From: Prorocentrum cordatum
Taxonomy: Eukaryota > Sar > Dinophyceae > Prorocentrales > Prorocentraceae
NCBI GenBank assembly: GCA_963575745.1
Contig: CAUYUJ010019615.1
Location: 1,434,967-1,469,966, forward strand
Reading direction: 5' to 3'
DNA: 35,000 nt
Position numbers and translations under genes: made by a program. How positions within the stretch are numbered: position 1 is the first letter of the stretch; the number at the start of each line of letters is the position of its first letter. The notes under the pieces are model-generated. The model was given only the letters and a program-made list of their open reading frames with translations. It was not told where the DNA came from and did no database searches. Of the stretch, positions 1-10,281 are shown piece by piece.

Positions 1-21
1 CTACTACTACTACCACTCCTG

Positions 22-72
<51 letters not shown>

Positions 73-103
73 TACTACTACTACTACTACTACTTCTACT
101 ACT

Positions 104-165
<62 letters not shown>

Positions 166-188
166 ACTACTACTACTATACTACTACT

Positions 189-244
<56 letters not shown>

Positions 245-283
245 TACTACTACTACTACTACTACTACTACAACTACTACTAC
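1..283. repeat. CTA/GAC trinucleotide microsatellite
   Basis: Nearly pure (CTA)n fills most of this stretch, with a block of (GAC)n at about 189-242 and a return to CTA to about 283. Occasional one-base slips change the phase. Any reading frame through it gives homopolymers of Ser, Arg, Leu or Val and should not be read as a gene. The array runs off the left edge, so its full length is unknown. Confidence 0.95.
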
Positions 284-285
284 TA

Positions 286-335
286 CGGACAGACAGACAT
301 ACATACATACATACATACATGCATGCATGCATACA
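286..335. repeat. ACAG/ACAT/GCAT tetranucleotide repeat
   Basis: A short run of ACAG units passes into ACAT and then GCAT units directly after the CTA/GAC array. It is a compound microsatellite. Confidence 0.85.
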
Positions 336-445
336 GACATACTACGGACGACGAATTACCAGCTGAGGCAACTACGAGTACAACTACTACCTCTGCCGTA
401 TAGCACGTTCCATCGCTTCCTAGAACATCAGTTTAAATGGGTCCA

Positions 446-600
446 GCTCCTGCTGCTGCTCCTCCTTCTCCTCCTTCTCTCCCTTGTTTTCTTCTTCCTC
501 CTCCTCCTCAATCCCCATGTCCTTCGCCTCTCTTGACCCCCCTCCTCCCTACCTCACGTTCCCCCTCCCCCTCCCCCTGGTCCATCCCAGCGGCCCTCCG
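446..600. repeat. Pyrimidine-rich CTC/CTG low-complexity stretch
   Basis: The plus strand is dominated by CTG, CTC and TTC triplets and runs of C. It lies directly 5' of the first exon of the gene at 614. An in-frame ATG at 437 would add a Pro/Ser-rich extension encoded by this stretch. I treat it as 5' flanking sequence. Confidence 0.6.
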
Positions 601-613
601 TCCGGCGGCCACG

Positions 614-1781
614 ATGCGCCACGGCGCTACCGTGCGCCCCTGGCTGCTTCCGCGCGCCGCTGCGGCCGCGGCCGTGGCGGCGGCCGCCGCGGCGGCTACC
701 GGGCGCGGGCAGACCTGGGCGGGGTTGGCGCCGCGGCAGCCGCCGCGGGCGCTGCTGGGCGCGGCCGCGCTGGGCCGGAGGAGCGCGCTGGGCGCGGCCG
801 GGCTCGCAGGGGCGTGGGGAGCTCGAAGTGCGGCCTCGGCCAGCGGCGGTTCTGCGGGCGAGATCAGGGTCGTACGCGTTTTCGGCCGGTTCGGCTGTGT
901 CGCAATCGGTTGCGTTCGGCCGATTCGGTTCGGACGGTCATCGCGTCGCGTCGCTGCGCCTGCTTCTGGCCTTTCGATCTCGGTCGGTTTCGGTTCCGCT
1001 GTCGATTCGGTCGGTTTTCACATTTGTTGTCGCTGTGCACGGCCTTGAAGAAGTTTTCACATATCCACTTGGTCTTGGACTTTCTGGGAAGGGGCGCCAT
1101 AAAGCTGATACGCCGTGGTTTGGATAAAAATCGAGCCTCTAGGGGCCAGTCTTTCATACATATCCGCTGCGCCTTTCGTTCCTGAGGAAGGGGACCTGAA
1201 ACTCCAAGACACAGTGAATGTGGATGCAAATCTTGCCCACAGGCTCTACGGCGGGCAAGTATTCCACGATCCCCTCGGCGAAGAGGCGTTTCTACGGCCG
1301 CGTCCGCCAGGGGATATACCAGTTCCTGCTGATGGAGGAGCCCATCAATTCGGGCAACCTGCAGGACCCGCTGATCGAGGACTTCTTCGGCAAGACCATA
1401 GTCAAGCAGATGGGCGGGCAGCAGATAAGAAATTGCAACTTCGCCGACTGCAAGACGAAAGAGAAGAGGACGTCCCGGTGGCTTGACTTCAAGCTCGCGT
1501 CAGACTTGCTCGCCAGCGGTTTCCGCTACAGTGCTCGTGACATCAATGACTACTTGCCGCAGGTGAAGTTAATCAGGGCCTACGCAAAAAAGGTCGAGAA
1601 GATCGAGAAGGCGATCGAGAACAACGAGGTGCAGACGGTGCAGAGCCTCTACGCGCAGTGCAAGAAGGAGCTCAACATGTACACCGGCATGGTGGAGCTC
1701 GCCCCGCTCGAGTCGGAGGACTACACGCACGCCTGGGACACGCGGCCAGTCGTGGTCTGCCAGGGCACCTTCTGCACGTGA
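614..1781 (+). CDS. Two-exon gene for a putative organelle-targeted protein of unknown function
   Basis: Exon 1 (614-868) starts with MRHGATVRPWLLPRA followed by a long Ala run. It is rich in Arg and Ala with no acidic residue until about residue 84, as expected of a mitochondrial or plastid leader. Exon 2 (about 1260-1778, stop TGA 1779-1781) reads YSTIPSAKRRFYGRVRQG and then a Lys/Glu-rich, probably helical segment (AYAKKVEKIEKAIENNE), ending GTFCT. A phase-compatible splice is AGG|GTCGTA at 868/869 to GCAAG|TAT at 1259/1260, giving about 258 residues. An acceptor at 1242 is also possible but does not fit that donor's phase. I chose ATG 614 because the in-frame ATG at 437 adds only low-complexity sequence. 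Exon 2 has balanced composition unlike the surrounding repeats, which supports real coding. The family is not recognised, and mitochondrion versus plastid cannot be decided. Cysteines in NCNFADCK and near the C-terminus (VVVCQGTFCT) could be functional. Confidence 0.6.
869..1259 (+). other. Putative intron of the 614-1781 gene
   Basis: Between the two coding segments the frame is lost. The 5' part carries degenerate TTCGGT/CGGTTCG motifs. A TGA at 1215-1217, in frame with exon 2, forces the acceptor downstream of it. The donor GTCGTA and acceptor GCAAG are the phase-compatible pair. The boundaries are inferred and not confirmed by transcript data. Confidence 0.45.
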
Positions 1782-3072
1782 TAGCCGCTCTTCGCCCTGT
1801 TCTCAAGGAAGAGAAAACGGGGCGGAGCTTTTCAATCTGAAGATCCGTGCGGATTTGTTAGATCTGCGCTGGGTCCCCCTGGCGGCCCCTTCGGCGCCGC
1901 CCCTGGCTCGCTCCCCGCGCCAGAAAGAGGAGCCCACCGCCGATCCAAGAAGTCATAAGACATCGGCACGGAGCCCCGAATGCTTGTGTGTATACTTCTG
2001 TTTATTTTCGGATGCCTCGCCCTCCTCCTCCTCATGTCGTTTCTATCTCATTCTCCGCGTCCCCCCGCCCTTCCAGGGACGGCGGCGCGCAAAAGCATGG
2101 CAGGGTGAAAGTGCCATCCCCAGGCACGCCCCTTGACATTCTCCCAAGCACGCCTCTGGACACGCCCCTCGGGTCAAGGTAGGAAAATCATTCCGACCCA
2201 CGCAGCTGTCGTTTGATGCACAGCCCTGGCGGTTTGCTGCTCTGTCCTGCCCCGTGGGATGCCTCCCCCAGCTGCTCTTGCTGGAGGGTGTGTCCCGCAA
2301 GGGTGCCTGTTCTGAGGGCGGCTCCCCTGCCATCTGCAGGGCAAGCTGCTGGGCATGCCGCAGGCACGGCCCTGCACTGCGTCCCCCTGGCACGCCCCTT
2401 GGAGAGTCTCCCGACACGTCCCCTACACGGCCCCGGACGACGCTTCCCCCCCTTCTGGAACGGCCCCGGGCTCGCGCCCAGGCACGGCCGCAGGACCCAC
2501 ACCTCTGGACGGTCGTCCCTCCCACGAGGGGGGTCGCTGGTCCCTCCGGGGGATCGAGGTTCTAGGGTCAAGGGGCGAAGCAACTGTTTGACGATACTTG
2601 GCTTTTTTGGGGGGGAGTGGGGGTCGGGTCCTGAAGGATTCATCCTCAAGGAGGTGGCGACCCCATAACGGTGACTCCATGTGACTCCCCGTGGCAGTGC
2701 GTGGTCCACGGACGGGCAGAGGAGGAGGAGGAGGAGAGGGAAATTGGTTTGGGCCGCGACGCTTGCTCGCCCCGAGCCAGCAAGGCACGCACGTGCGGTC
2801 TGAAGCCGGCTCGCGCGAGGAGAGCCCCCTCGCCCCGAGAAGGGCAGGGAGTGATGAGGAGGGGACGTGGGACGGGAGGGTGTCATCCAGCATCGTTGAT
2901 GCCTCGTGGGCTTTTTCTTGTCCTCAGCCTTCTCCCTCTCCTCCTCCATTCAATTTCCTTGTAACGAGTTCCTCCCTGTCGCACGCCGAGACGTGTCAGT
3001 AGGGTGGGCAGGGCGTTTCGCTTGAGATTCCCTCATTCTTTCTGATCCTGAAGCTTACATCCGTAAGAGTTG
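1782..3072. other. Unassigned stretch with short GCACGCCCC-type motifs
   Basis: No gene is convincing here. From about 2120 to 2420 the plus strand repeats variants of GGCACGCCCCTTG and ACACGTCCCC at irregular spacing, a degenerate low-order repeat. Both strands are open over long distances because the sequence is GC-rich and stop-poor. The predicted products are Arg/Pro/Ser-rich and resemble no family. Confidence 0.5.
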
Positions 3073-3403
3073 CACGGATGTAGGGCGGGCTGTTTTCAAA
3101 ATGTTGTTATCGTTTGAGCGTCGCGCACGTCCGTCTCAAAAGTTTGCAACGGATTCACGGATGGAAGGCGGGAGATGTTCAAAATGTGGTTCTCGCCGTA
3201 GTGCCGCTCGCATTCGTCTCACAAGTTCACAAGAGCTTCACGGATGCAGAGCCAGTCGTTTACACAATGTGGTTCTTGCTTTAGCACCGCGTTCATTCGT
3301 CTTAAATGTTTACCCGAGATCACAGATGGAGGGCGGTATTTTTTCAAAATGTCATTCTCGCCTTAGCGCCGCACACATTCGTTACAAGAGCGTATACAGT
3401 TTC
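3073..3403 (+). repeat. Tandem repeat, four copies of about 83 bp
   Basis: Copies begin CACGGATG at 3073, 3156 and 3239, and CACAGATG at 3321, so the periods are 83, 83 and 82 bp. Each carries TCAAAATGT (CACAATGT in copy 3), then a TTCTCGCC-like block, then TCGTCTCA or similar. Divergence between copies suggests an old array. The period is not a multiple of three, so it does not encode a protein repeat. Confidence 0.85.
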
Positions 3404-6198
3404 GAGGGTTCTTATGGTTGACGTCCAGTCACGTCGATTCGCGGTGTTGAAGTCTCAGGAAGTGCGTTCTGGCAATATTCATGATCGCTGGTGCGCAACA
3501 GTAGCGTTCCTTCGCGGCGTTGAATTCCCCGGAATGGTGTCTTGGCACAGCTCATTTTCACACGGTTGTCTTCCAACAGGGCAGCTCCCTGAGTGGAATA
3601 GATCAGGGACCACTGAACAGGGAGCTTGGAGGGAGGGTGAGGGTGTATTGGAATACCGTTGATGGGTCTTTGGTTTACGCTGGTCCTCCTTCTCCACTCC
3701 TCCCCCTGAGTCTCGGGCGCAGGCTCTGGAGCCGCCCCGGCGCAGGGCGGGGGCCGCGCGCACACGCCCTAGACGTGGCGCGTGCCTCTGCTTTCAAAGG
3801 TATGTGTCTCAAGGAGATTGTTTTTGAATGGCATGCGGCATGCCTGATGCTCATCGGCACAGCTGATGGCACATCTCGGGTGCTGGCAGGCGTGCTACTA
3901 TCCCAGGGTTCCCCCATGATTTCTTTCCAGGGAGGTCGCCATTGCTTCGAACTACCCCCACGAGGCCCAGAGGAGCCTCGAGAGCTCCAAATGGGCGGAA
4001 GGGTTGGTGAATTTCAGGCCAGGGGCGCATCTGCCAGCACCAGGGCATTTCGCTGGCGAGCGGCTGATAATATGTAGTCGCATCACAGCCGCGTCTCGCC
4101 ACTGTCAGTTCGTGCCGACGTTGGGCTTGGGCAGCAGGCCAGCTCGGCCACGCCCTCCTCACGATTTCTCTGACCTCGAATGGTTGTTACGTTGCTTGTG
4201 CCAGAGGAAAAAGCAAGACACCGATATTGATACCCTCATCTTATTTCCGATTGGAGCCTTCGTCGCCACGGCTGGATTCGTTTCGGAGTCCAAGTCAGAA
4301 CGCATCCTTGGAGAGGCTCATGGAGCCGCCGGCGCAGAGGATCCTCCAGCGCGAACAGCAGATGGAGGTGCGAATCGCGACCGAACGTTGCCGATAGTGC
4401 GGCGCACACGCAGCAGCGCCGCAGCATGCAAGCGATGGGTGTGAAAGAGGAACCGTAAGTCCAAGCGAAACGTGCAGCGGCCAGAGCACGAGGAGATAGC
4501 TCAACTCAGAGTCACCTGAAGCGCGAGAACCAAGGGCTAAGTGCGGCCACTGAATCAGAACAACCGTGTTAGACGGTGAAGCCCACCCACACGTGCACAC
4601 GTTGCCAGAAAAGGCACACGGGCGCCCGCAGGAGGGACACCGATACAAGGCAGGCCGCGGGGGGCGCACAGAAGGTGGGGCCCCGAGGACCAACGACCGC
4701 TCATGGCCGGCGGCTCCACGAGGGAGACAGCGGCCCGGGACTGTCCAAATTTAGATAGCGGCTCGCACGTTGGAGCCGTCTGTGGCGGCCGCCTTCTCGC
4801 CTTCCCCTCCTCCCTCTTGCAGGCGGGTTCATTCGCGATGCCGTGTCCGGGTCTCGCCCCGACGCGCGTGCCGATCGCATCTGCCGCGCTGCGACGTAAA
4901 AAGTTGGAGCCGTCTGGGGGTCTGAGGTGGCCTGGCACTGGTCCCAGCGAGCAGGGAGAGCAGGTTCGAGGTGCGAGGCTCGAAGGGAGGTCGTTGGCTC
5001 TTGTCGGCCTCCGAAGGCCGTTCTCGGACCCCGAGGCCACCGCATGAATCCCTGCAGGTGTCCATGGACCGACTTTGAGCGGATTTGGCTGCATCCCTCC
5101 CTCCTGACCGATTTTCAGGGGCCCCAAGCAGTTCGAAACCCTCGGCCGCCTCCAAGCCTCACGATGCGTTTTGGCCTCTCTGGTCCTCGTGCTCTCGTGG
5201 CTTGTGATGGGTCTGAGACGTGATCACGTATCATCGGTCCCCAGGCATAGCGCCTAGCGCCGTCTGCAGCCGTCGGGGAAAGTATATGGACAGCAGCGGC
5301 GGTGTTATCCAGCAGAATCTGGATGACGATTTGAGCGTATGGCTTAGAACCGAGTAAGGCCGCCCTCGCGAGTGCCTAAAGACGGTGCTTCGCCCGTTGC
5401 GATACATCCGCTTTTGTTGCTGCCTCCACAAGTGCCAGCACTCAGTCTCGGCAGCAGTCGCCACCGGCCAGCAGCCGAAAGCAGCACGGCAGCGCCGCGG
5501 CGGGGCTGGAACGACCAGTCTCTCGGTTGACTGCGCGGCGTCCCTGCGCTCTGCCACTCGGCGGCCTCGAGCTCGCGCACGGGGCCGCGCACCACGCGTG
5601 CTTCAACCGGTCGAGGCCTCGGCGTCTGCCCCCACAGCGGGGGGGGGGAGGGGCCGTCCTCTGGGCCCTGGGGCCCGCTCCAGTGACGACCTGCGGCGAG
5701 GCGAGAGAGCGGGTCCGATGGGGCCCTCCAGAGCCGAAGATCGGGAGCGGAAAAGAGGGGGGCGATGACTAGGGGGGGTGGATTTCATCGCGCGGGCCAT
5801 GAGTTTTCCTTAGGTTTCATGGCGCCTCTTCTTATTTCATTTCGTCCCAGGCCCCCCCGCTGGGCCGCGCACATGCCGCCGGTCATGATTTGCCCCCCCC
5901 CCTCTTGGACACCCCTCTCTTGGCCGCTCCCGAGAAGACAACAGCCAGAGGCGCTGCCAGAGAAATCCGCGAGGGCTTCTGGAAGTCTGTGCCTACGCTT
6001 GTCTGCAAGGGTCTGGTATCGGCGGTTGGGGGTGGAGGCCGCAGGGAACCGTACCCCAACTGGGAAATCGGTTCGCTTCGTGCGTGACGCGCCTGTGGGC
6101 AAGGCAAGGAGAAGTTGCGCGAGCTCTTCCCCTCGCCTCCCGTGTCTTGTCTGTAGCCCTTGGGTTGCCCCCGGGTTTTTCCGCCCGCCAGTTTTCCG
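3404..6198. other. Unassigned region, no convincing gene
   Basis: Many overlapping frames are open, but none shows a recognisable domain. The products are Arg/Pro/Ala-rich and typical of GC-rich noncoding DNA. At about 4258-4292 the stretch TTCGTCGCCACGGCTGGATT is shared with 20519-20545 and, inverted, with 12490-12530, so at least part of this region is dispersed-repeat derived. A G(10) run sits near 5640. Confidence 0.5.
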
Positions 6199-6360
6199 AA
6201 CGGTTGTTCCGATGGTCGCCTCGCCGTCAGATGCCCCGATGATGTCCCGATAGTCGTCCTGGTCGTCGTCTCGTCGGTAATGATTCGTCCCGATGGGTGT
6301 TTCGTTGGCTGTCCCGATAGATGATTGTCGCGATGGCTGTCCCGATAAATAAATAATGAT
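6199..6360. repeat. Degenerate CCCGAT repeat cluster
   Basis: The motif TCCCGAT or TTCCGAT recurs about seven times at irregular 12-30 bp intervals, often followed by G or AG. The next few hundred bases (6340-6840) are noticeably more AT-rich than the rest of the window and hold no gene I can support. Confidence 0.5.
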
Positions 6361-6665
6361 AACGAGAGATCGATTGAGTGTGATATCTGTTGATCGGTAG
6401 TGGGACGGAGAGACAAGAGACTGAAATATGAGCTTCACGTTGACAAGTGGATATATTGACACATAATGAGCCCGATGGATGAATTGATCGACCGATACAT
6501 TGATAGTGATATCGGTAATGAACCAGTGAGACCAACAGAGAGGTTGATAATCAAATCGTTAGGCAAGTTGTTTGTGAGACCGACCGGTCAAGAAATACAT
6601 AGTTTGGCAATGGGGACGAAGGCTACGCAGTTCGACATATCTACATTATATGCACACGACTGTAT

Positions 6666-6680
6666 TGGCGCTTCGCGCCA
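6666..6680. other. Short perfect hairpin TGGCGC-TTC-GCGCCA
   Basis: A 6-bp perfect stem with a three-base TTC loop. The same stem, with loop TTT, recurs at 10222-10236 in a similar context (GTATTGGCGC here, GCATTGGCGC there), so the two are copies of a short dispersed element. Confidence 0.55.
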
Positions 6681-6859
6681 CGCACATGGGTCCACGACAG
6701 ATAAGTTCGCGATAAAGCATTGCTGCCTCTTCCGGCATCGTCGTGATAATACTGTGTTTCGTTATATTTCCCTCATGGTTCTGTTTCCTCTTAATCGTTC
6801 TCGCCCCACCCTGCGAATTCTTCCCCATCCTCCTGATCTGTTTTGCGCAGGCTCCTCCT

Positions 6860-7140
6860 TCGAGGGCCTCTTGGTGGCCTCACGAAAGTATCGAAGGGCT
6901 TCCTGGGGCCTTCTGGAAGCCTTCGGGGGCCTGTGGGCCTTCTGGGGGCTTCCTCGGGCCACCCTGCTTCCAACCACGGCCTCCCTGAACGACCAGGTCA
7001 CGATTTGGAATGCTTCGGGAGGCGTCTTGGGGATATCTTGGGCTCTCATGGAGCTCTCTTGGACAGTCTGGAGGACATTCTGCAGTGGCGTACAGGGCGC
7101 TCCATTGGTCCAGGGCCGCGGATCTTGAGGGTCCCGTTTT
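6860..7140 (+). repeat. GGCC-N-TCTTG family tract 1
   Basis: Degenerate units such as GGGCCTCTTGG, GGGGCCTTCTGG and GGGGGCTTCCTC repeat every 10-12 bp. This is the first of seven tracts of the family, all G-rich on the plus strand. Long open frames here, in several phases, are a by-product of the missing TA-containing triplets. Confidence 0.7.
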
Positions 7141-7184
7141 GGGGGGGAGGGGATGTCCCACACCCTCGACTTGTATAAATCAGG

Positions 7185-7347
7185 GTGAGGGGGCCGAACG
7201 GTCATTCATTGTCTCTGGGTGCGCGGCTGAAGTGGCGATCCGTGGTGAGGATTCTGCTTGTTGCGTTGCTGTTGGTGTTGCTGCTGCGGCTGCTGCTGCT
7301 GTTTTTGTTGTTTTTGTTGTTGTTGTTGTTGCTGTTGTTGCTGTTGG

Positions 7348-7378
<31 letters not shown>

Positions 7379-7380
7379 GG

Positions 7381-7417
<37 letters not shown>

Positions 7418-7428
7418 GAACTCTCACT
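7185..7428 (+). repeat. Repeat cassette: ~88-bp conserved head plus (TTG)n
   Basis: The head (7185 to about 7272, starting GTGAGGGGGCCGAACGGTCA) is nearly identical to 9192-9280. It is followed by a long (TTG)n/(TGC)n run to about 7418. The minus strand of the run would encode polyglutamine, but no gene context supports that. Confidence 0.75.
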
Positions 7429-7904
7429 GCTGAAGAATAATTAATGTGGATCCCTCCCGCCCGATGCACATTGTGTTGTCGTTTGATTGAGGTGCCCCTC
7501 CCAAGGCTCGCAAGGGAAAGTCTTGAGGCTCAAACTGTGTCGTTGGCCACTGGTTTCCAACAACAACGTCTCCCGCCTGATATTTCCTCACAATTGATTG
7601 AAGAATCGCGCTCTCGCTTTGGACTTTCTAGCAATGTACCACCGAATCGCGGCTCCCGCTTGATACTCCTTGACAATTTGTTGCAGAATCGTGTTCTCGC
7701 TCGGGACCTCCTCGAAACTTACCGCCGAACCGCTTGATTTCATGTTCCCTTACAATTTATTAGGATGCTGGTCCTCGACACTCAGGAATCGCGCTCCCGC
7801 TACATATTGCTTGGCGGTTCAAGCAGGACTCACGCTTCAACGACCCGACCGCTCGACCCGCCCGTCGGGGCCTGCCCGCCCGACCAGCCTGTTAATGACT
7901 GCAG
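7429..7904. other. Unassigned stretch with internally repeated motifs
   Basis: Variants of AATCGCGCTC(T/C)CGC recur around 7606, 7648, 7685 and 7785, separated by ACAATTTGTT/ACAATTTATT-like blocks, so this is an old degenerate tandem repeat. The segment beginning GCAGGACTCACGCTTCA (about 7822) has a diverged second copy near 8355 (GCAGGACCCACGCTTCA). No gene is recognised. Confidence 0.45.
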
Positions 7905-8300
7905 TCGCCGCTCGCTGCCCTTCGCCCGCCTTCGATGGTCCTCGCTGCCCGTACTGGTTCCGCGGTCGCCTTCGCTCGCTGCCCTTCGTGGCCCCGTTGC
8001 TGCCCTCAGTGGTTCCGTCGCTGCTCTTTGTGGGCCCGCATTATATACCCTTCGTGGCTCCCGCTCGCACGCGCCCGTCGTGGCTCCATGCGCATGCCTT
8101 TCGTAGCCCCGCTGTCGCCCTTCGTGGCCCCCTCGCTGCCCTTCGTGGCCCCTTTGCTGCCCTCAGAGGCCCCGCTGTCGCCCTTTGTGGCCCCGTATGC
8201 GAATGCCCGTCGTGGCCCCCGCTCGCTCGCGCCTGTCGTGACCCCATACGCATGCCCTTCGTGGCCCCCTCGCTGCCCTTCGTGGCCCACACTGGCTTTT
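7905..8300 (+). repeat. 21-bp tandem repeat (CTCGCTGCCCTTCGTGGCCCC type)
   Basis: Units built on CTGCCCTTCGTGGCCCC repeat with a predominant 21-bp spacing, with drift. A higher-order duplication is visible: the block with CCATGCGCATGCC near 8090 recurs as CCATACGCATGCC near 8247. Because 21 is a multiple of three, all frames give seven-residue repeats such as LPFVAPL, but nothing indicates that it is expressed. Confidence 0.7.
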
Positions 8301-8648
8301 CTCACGATTTACTTAGGAATCGGGCTATCGCTCGAGACTTCCTCGCGATTCATGCAGGACCCACGCTTCAGCAACCCGCCTGCTCGACCTCGTCGCCTGG
8401 GCCCGCCTTCCCGACCTGCCCGCTATGGGCCTGCCCACCCGATCTGCCCGTCTGGTTCTACCACTTGGTTTCTGCTCTTTGCCCCCCTCCCGCTAATTTC
8501 TCTCGTGCTCGATGATTATTTCTCCCCCTTCCACCCGTCCTCTCTTCCATTGTTTTAGGGGCTGCACTAAATACACACGACGAGGGCGGGTACCGAGGGC
8601 TTGGGATACACGTATGGATTAGAACGTGAGCAGGTAGGAGCGGAGAGT
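8301..8648. other. Unassigned stretch
   Basis: Contains the second diverged copy of the GCAGGAC(T/C)CACGCTTCA segment (about 8355) and a pyrimidine-rich part near 8505-8560. I see no gene. Confidence 0.4.
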
Positions 8649-9191
8649 CTTAAAAGTATCATTGGTGTTATTGTTGTTGCTGCTGTTATTATTGTTGTCG
8701 ATGTTGTTGCTGTTGCTGTTGTTGCTGATGTTGTTGTTGTTGTTGGTGTTTATTGTCGTCGTCCCACCCGCGACCCACCCGCGAACCACCCCGCGACCCA
8801 CCCCGCGACCCACCCCGCGACCCACCCCGCGAACCACCCCGCGACCCACCTCGCGACCCATCCCGCGACCCACCCGCGACCCACCCCGCGACCCACCCCG
8901 CGACCCAACCGCGACACACCCGCGACCCACCCCGCGACCCACCCGCGACCCACACCGCGACCCACCCGCGACCCACCCGCGACCCACCCCGCGACCAACC
9001 CCGCGACCCACCCCGCGACCCACCGCGACCCACCCCGCGACCCACCACCCACCCGCGACCCATCCGCGACCCACCCGCGACCCACCCGCGACCCAACCGC
9101 GACCCACCCGCGACCCAGCCGCGGCCCATTTGCGACCTACCCACATTGGTTTAGCGAAGAAATCGGCACCTGCGGCGGGCTCGTTGTCAGA
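8649..9191 (+). repeat. Repeat cassette: (TTG)n followed by a 10/11-bp GCGACCCACC array
   Basis: A (TTG)n-like run (8655-8755) is followed by about 390 bp of GCGACCCACC (10 bp) and CGCGACCCACC (11 bp) units, then a unique tail (ACCCACATTGGTTTAGCGAAG, then CCTGCGGCGGGCTCGTTG). The tail recurs at 9649-9707. Open frames of over 100 codons in many phases on both strands (Arg/Asp/Pro/Thr or Gly/Ser/Arg-rich) arise from the repeat and are not credible genes. Confidence 0.85.
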
Positions 9192-9708
9192 GTGAGGGGG
9201 CCGAACGGTCATTCATTCTCTTTGGGTGCGTGGCTGAAGTGGGGATCTGTGGTTAGGATTCTGCTTGTTGCGTTGTTGTTGTTTGTTTGTTGTCATCGCC
9301 CCACCCGCGACCCACCCGCGACCCACCCCGCGACCCACCCCGCGACCCACCCCGCGACCCACCCGCGACCCACCTTGCGACCCACCCGCGACCCTTCTTG
9401 CGACCCACCTCGCGACAACCCGCGACCCACTCGCGACCCACCCCGCGACCCACCCGCGACCCATCCCGCGACCCACTCGCGACCCACCCGCGACCCTTCT
9501 TGCGACCCATTTGTGACCCACCCGCGACCCACACCGCGACCCCCGCGACCCACCCGCGACCCACCCGCGACCCAACAGCGACACACCCGCGACCCACCTG
9601 CGACCCAGCCACGGCCCATTTGCGATCTACCCTCGACCCACCCGCGACCTACCCACATTGGTTTAACGAAGAAGGTGGCGCCTGCGGCGGGTTCGTTGCA
9701 GAACTTGT
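9192..9708 (+). repeat. Full repeat cassette: head, TTG run, GCGACCCACC array, tail
   Basis: This copy shows all parts in order: the conserved head (9192-9280), a short GTTGTTGTTTGTTTG run, about 350 bp of 10/11-bp GCGACCCACC units with variants (CCTTCTTGCGA twice), and the tail ending GGCGGGTTCGTTG. Together with 7185-7428 and 8649-9191 it defines a composite element duplicated in this region. Confidence 0.8.
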
Positions 9709-10156
9709 GAAACTTTGGCCCCTGCGGCGGGCTTCTCCAGAGTCGCGCTGGCTGCCGATGTGCCCACCGCCCCCTTACTCTTATCCGCATCTGCGGGGTG
9801 CTACGTCAAAGAAGGGGAATAAGTATCGAGGTCGTTCGATCGACAGATCGCGAACCCGATCCGACGCCAATCGCCGCCAACAACCTCTCAAAAACCCGAA
9901 GAGTGGTTTACTGTAGGATCATGCGGAGATGGCGCGCCGGCGACGCCAGCGAAGGCGCTCAAGGTTGAGTCTTGCGACGCGGGAGAACAGATGGACACGG
10001 CGACGCCTCTGAACCCGACGGAATTCAACCATGAACGATCGGTGCCGCGATCGGTTCAAGGTTTAACGATCGACGCGGTGTCATCAGTCATTTGCGCGCA
10101 CCTGCGCCGCGCGAGATTACCGTATGCGGTAAGCATACCTACCGTTTGCAGCAAGC

Positions 10157-10158
<2 letters not shown>
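9709..10158. other. Unassigned stretch
   Basis: Non-repetitive sequence, with GATCGGTGCCGCGATCGG near 10038 as a small inverted repeat. One strand reads open from 9991 but the product resembles nothing known to me. No gene is supported. Confidence 0.4.

Positions 10159-10202
<44 letters not shown>
10159..10202. repeat. (CT)n then (TA)n dinucleotide repeat
   Basis: About 34 bases of CT alternation pass directly into TATATATATA. It ends about 15 bp before the second GGCGC hairpin. Confidence 0.9.
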
Positions 10203-10203
<1 letters not shown>

Positions 10204-10216
10204 GATGATACAAGAT

Positions 10217-10240
10217 TGCATTGGCGCTTTGCGCCATGCA
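10217..10240. other. Hairpin copy 2, TGCA(T)TGGCGC-TTT-GCGCCATGCA
   Basis: The stem TGGCGC/GCGCCA with loop TTT is extended by TGCA on each side with one bulged T. It matches the hairpin at 6666-6680. Confidence 0.55.
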
Positions 10241-10281
10241 CCTTGGCTCTTCAGGATCGGCGCGCAGGCGGCAGGTGGGGC

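Noticed and set aside
3073-3403. CRISPR-like regular repeats
   Set aside because: The repeats are contiguous 83-bp tandem units without distinct spacers, and the window is eukaryotic in character.
7172-7182. TATAAA-like promoter box upstream of the cassette head
   Set aside because: A single chance match. Dinoflagellate promoters are not known to use a canonical TATA box, and no gene follows.
7206-7469. Polyglutamine protein on the minus strand
   Set aside because: It is the reverse reading of the (TTG)n microsatellite, with no flanking coding sequence.
8649-9800. Thr/Pro/Arg/Asp-rich long open frames
   Set aside because: A direct translation of the 10/11-bp GCGACCCACC unit, open in many frames.
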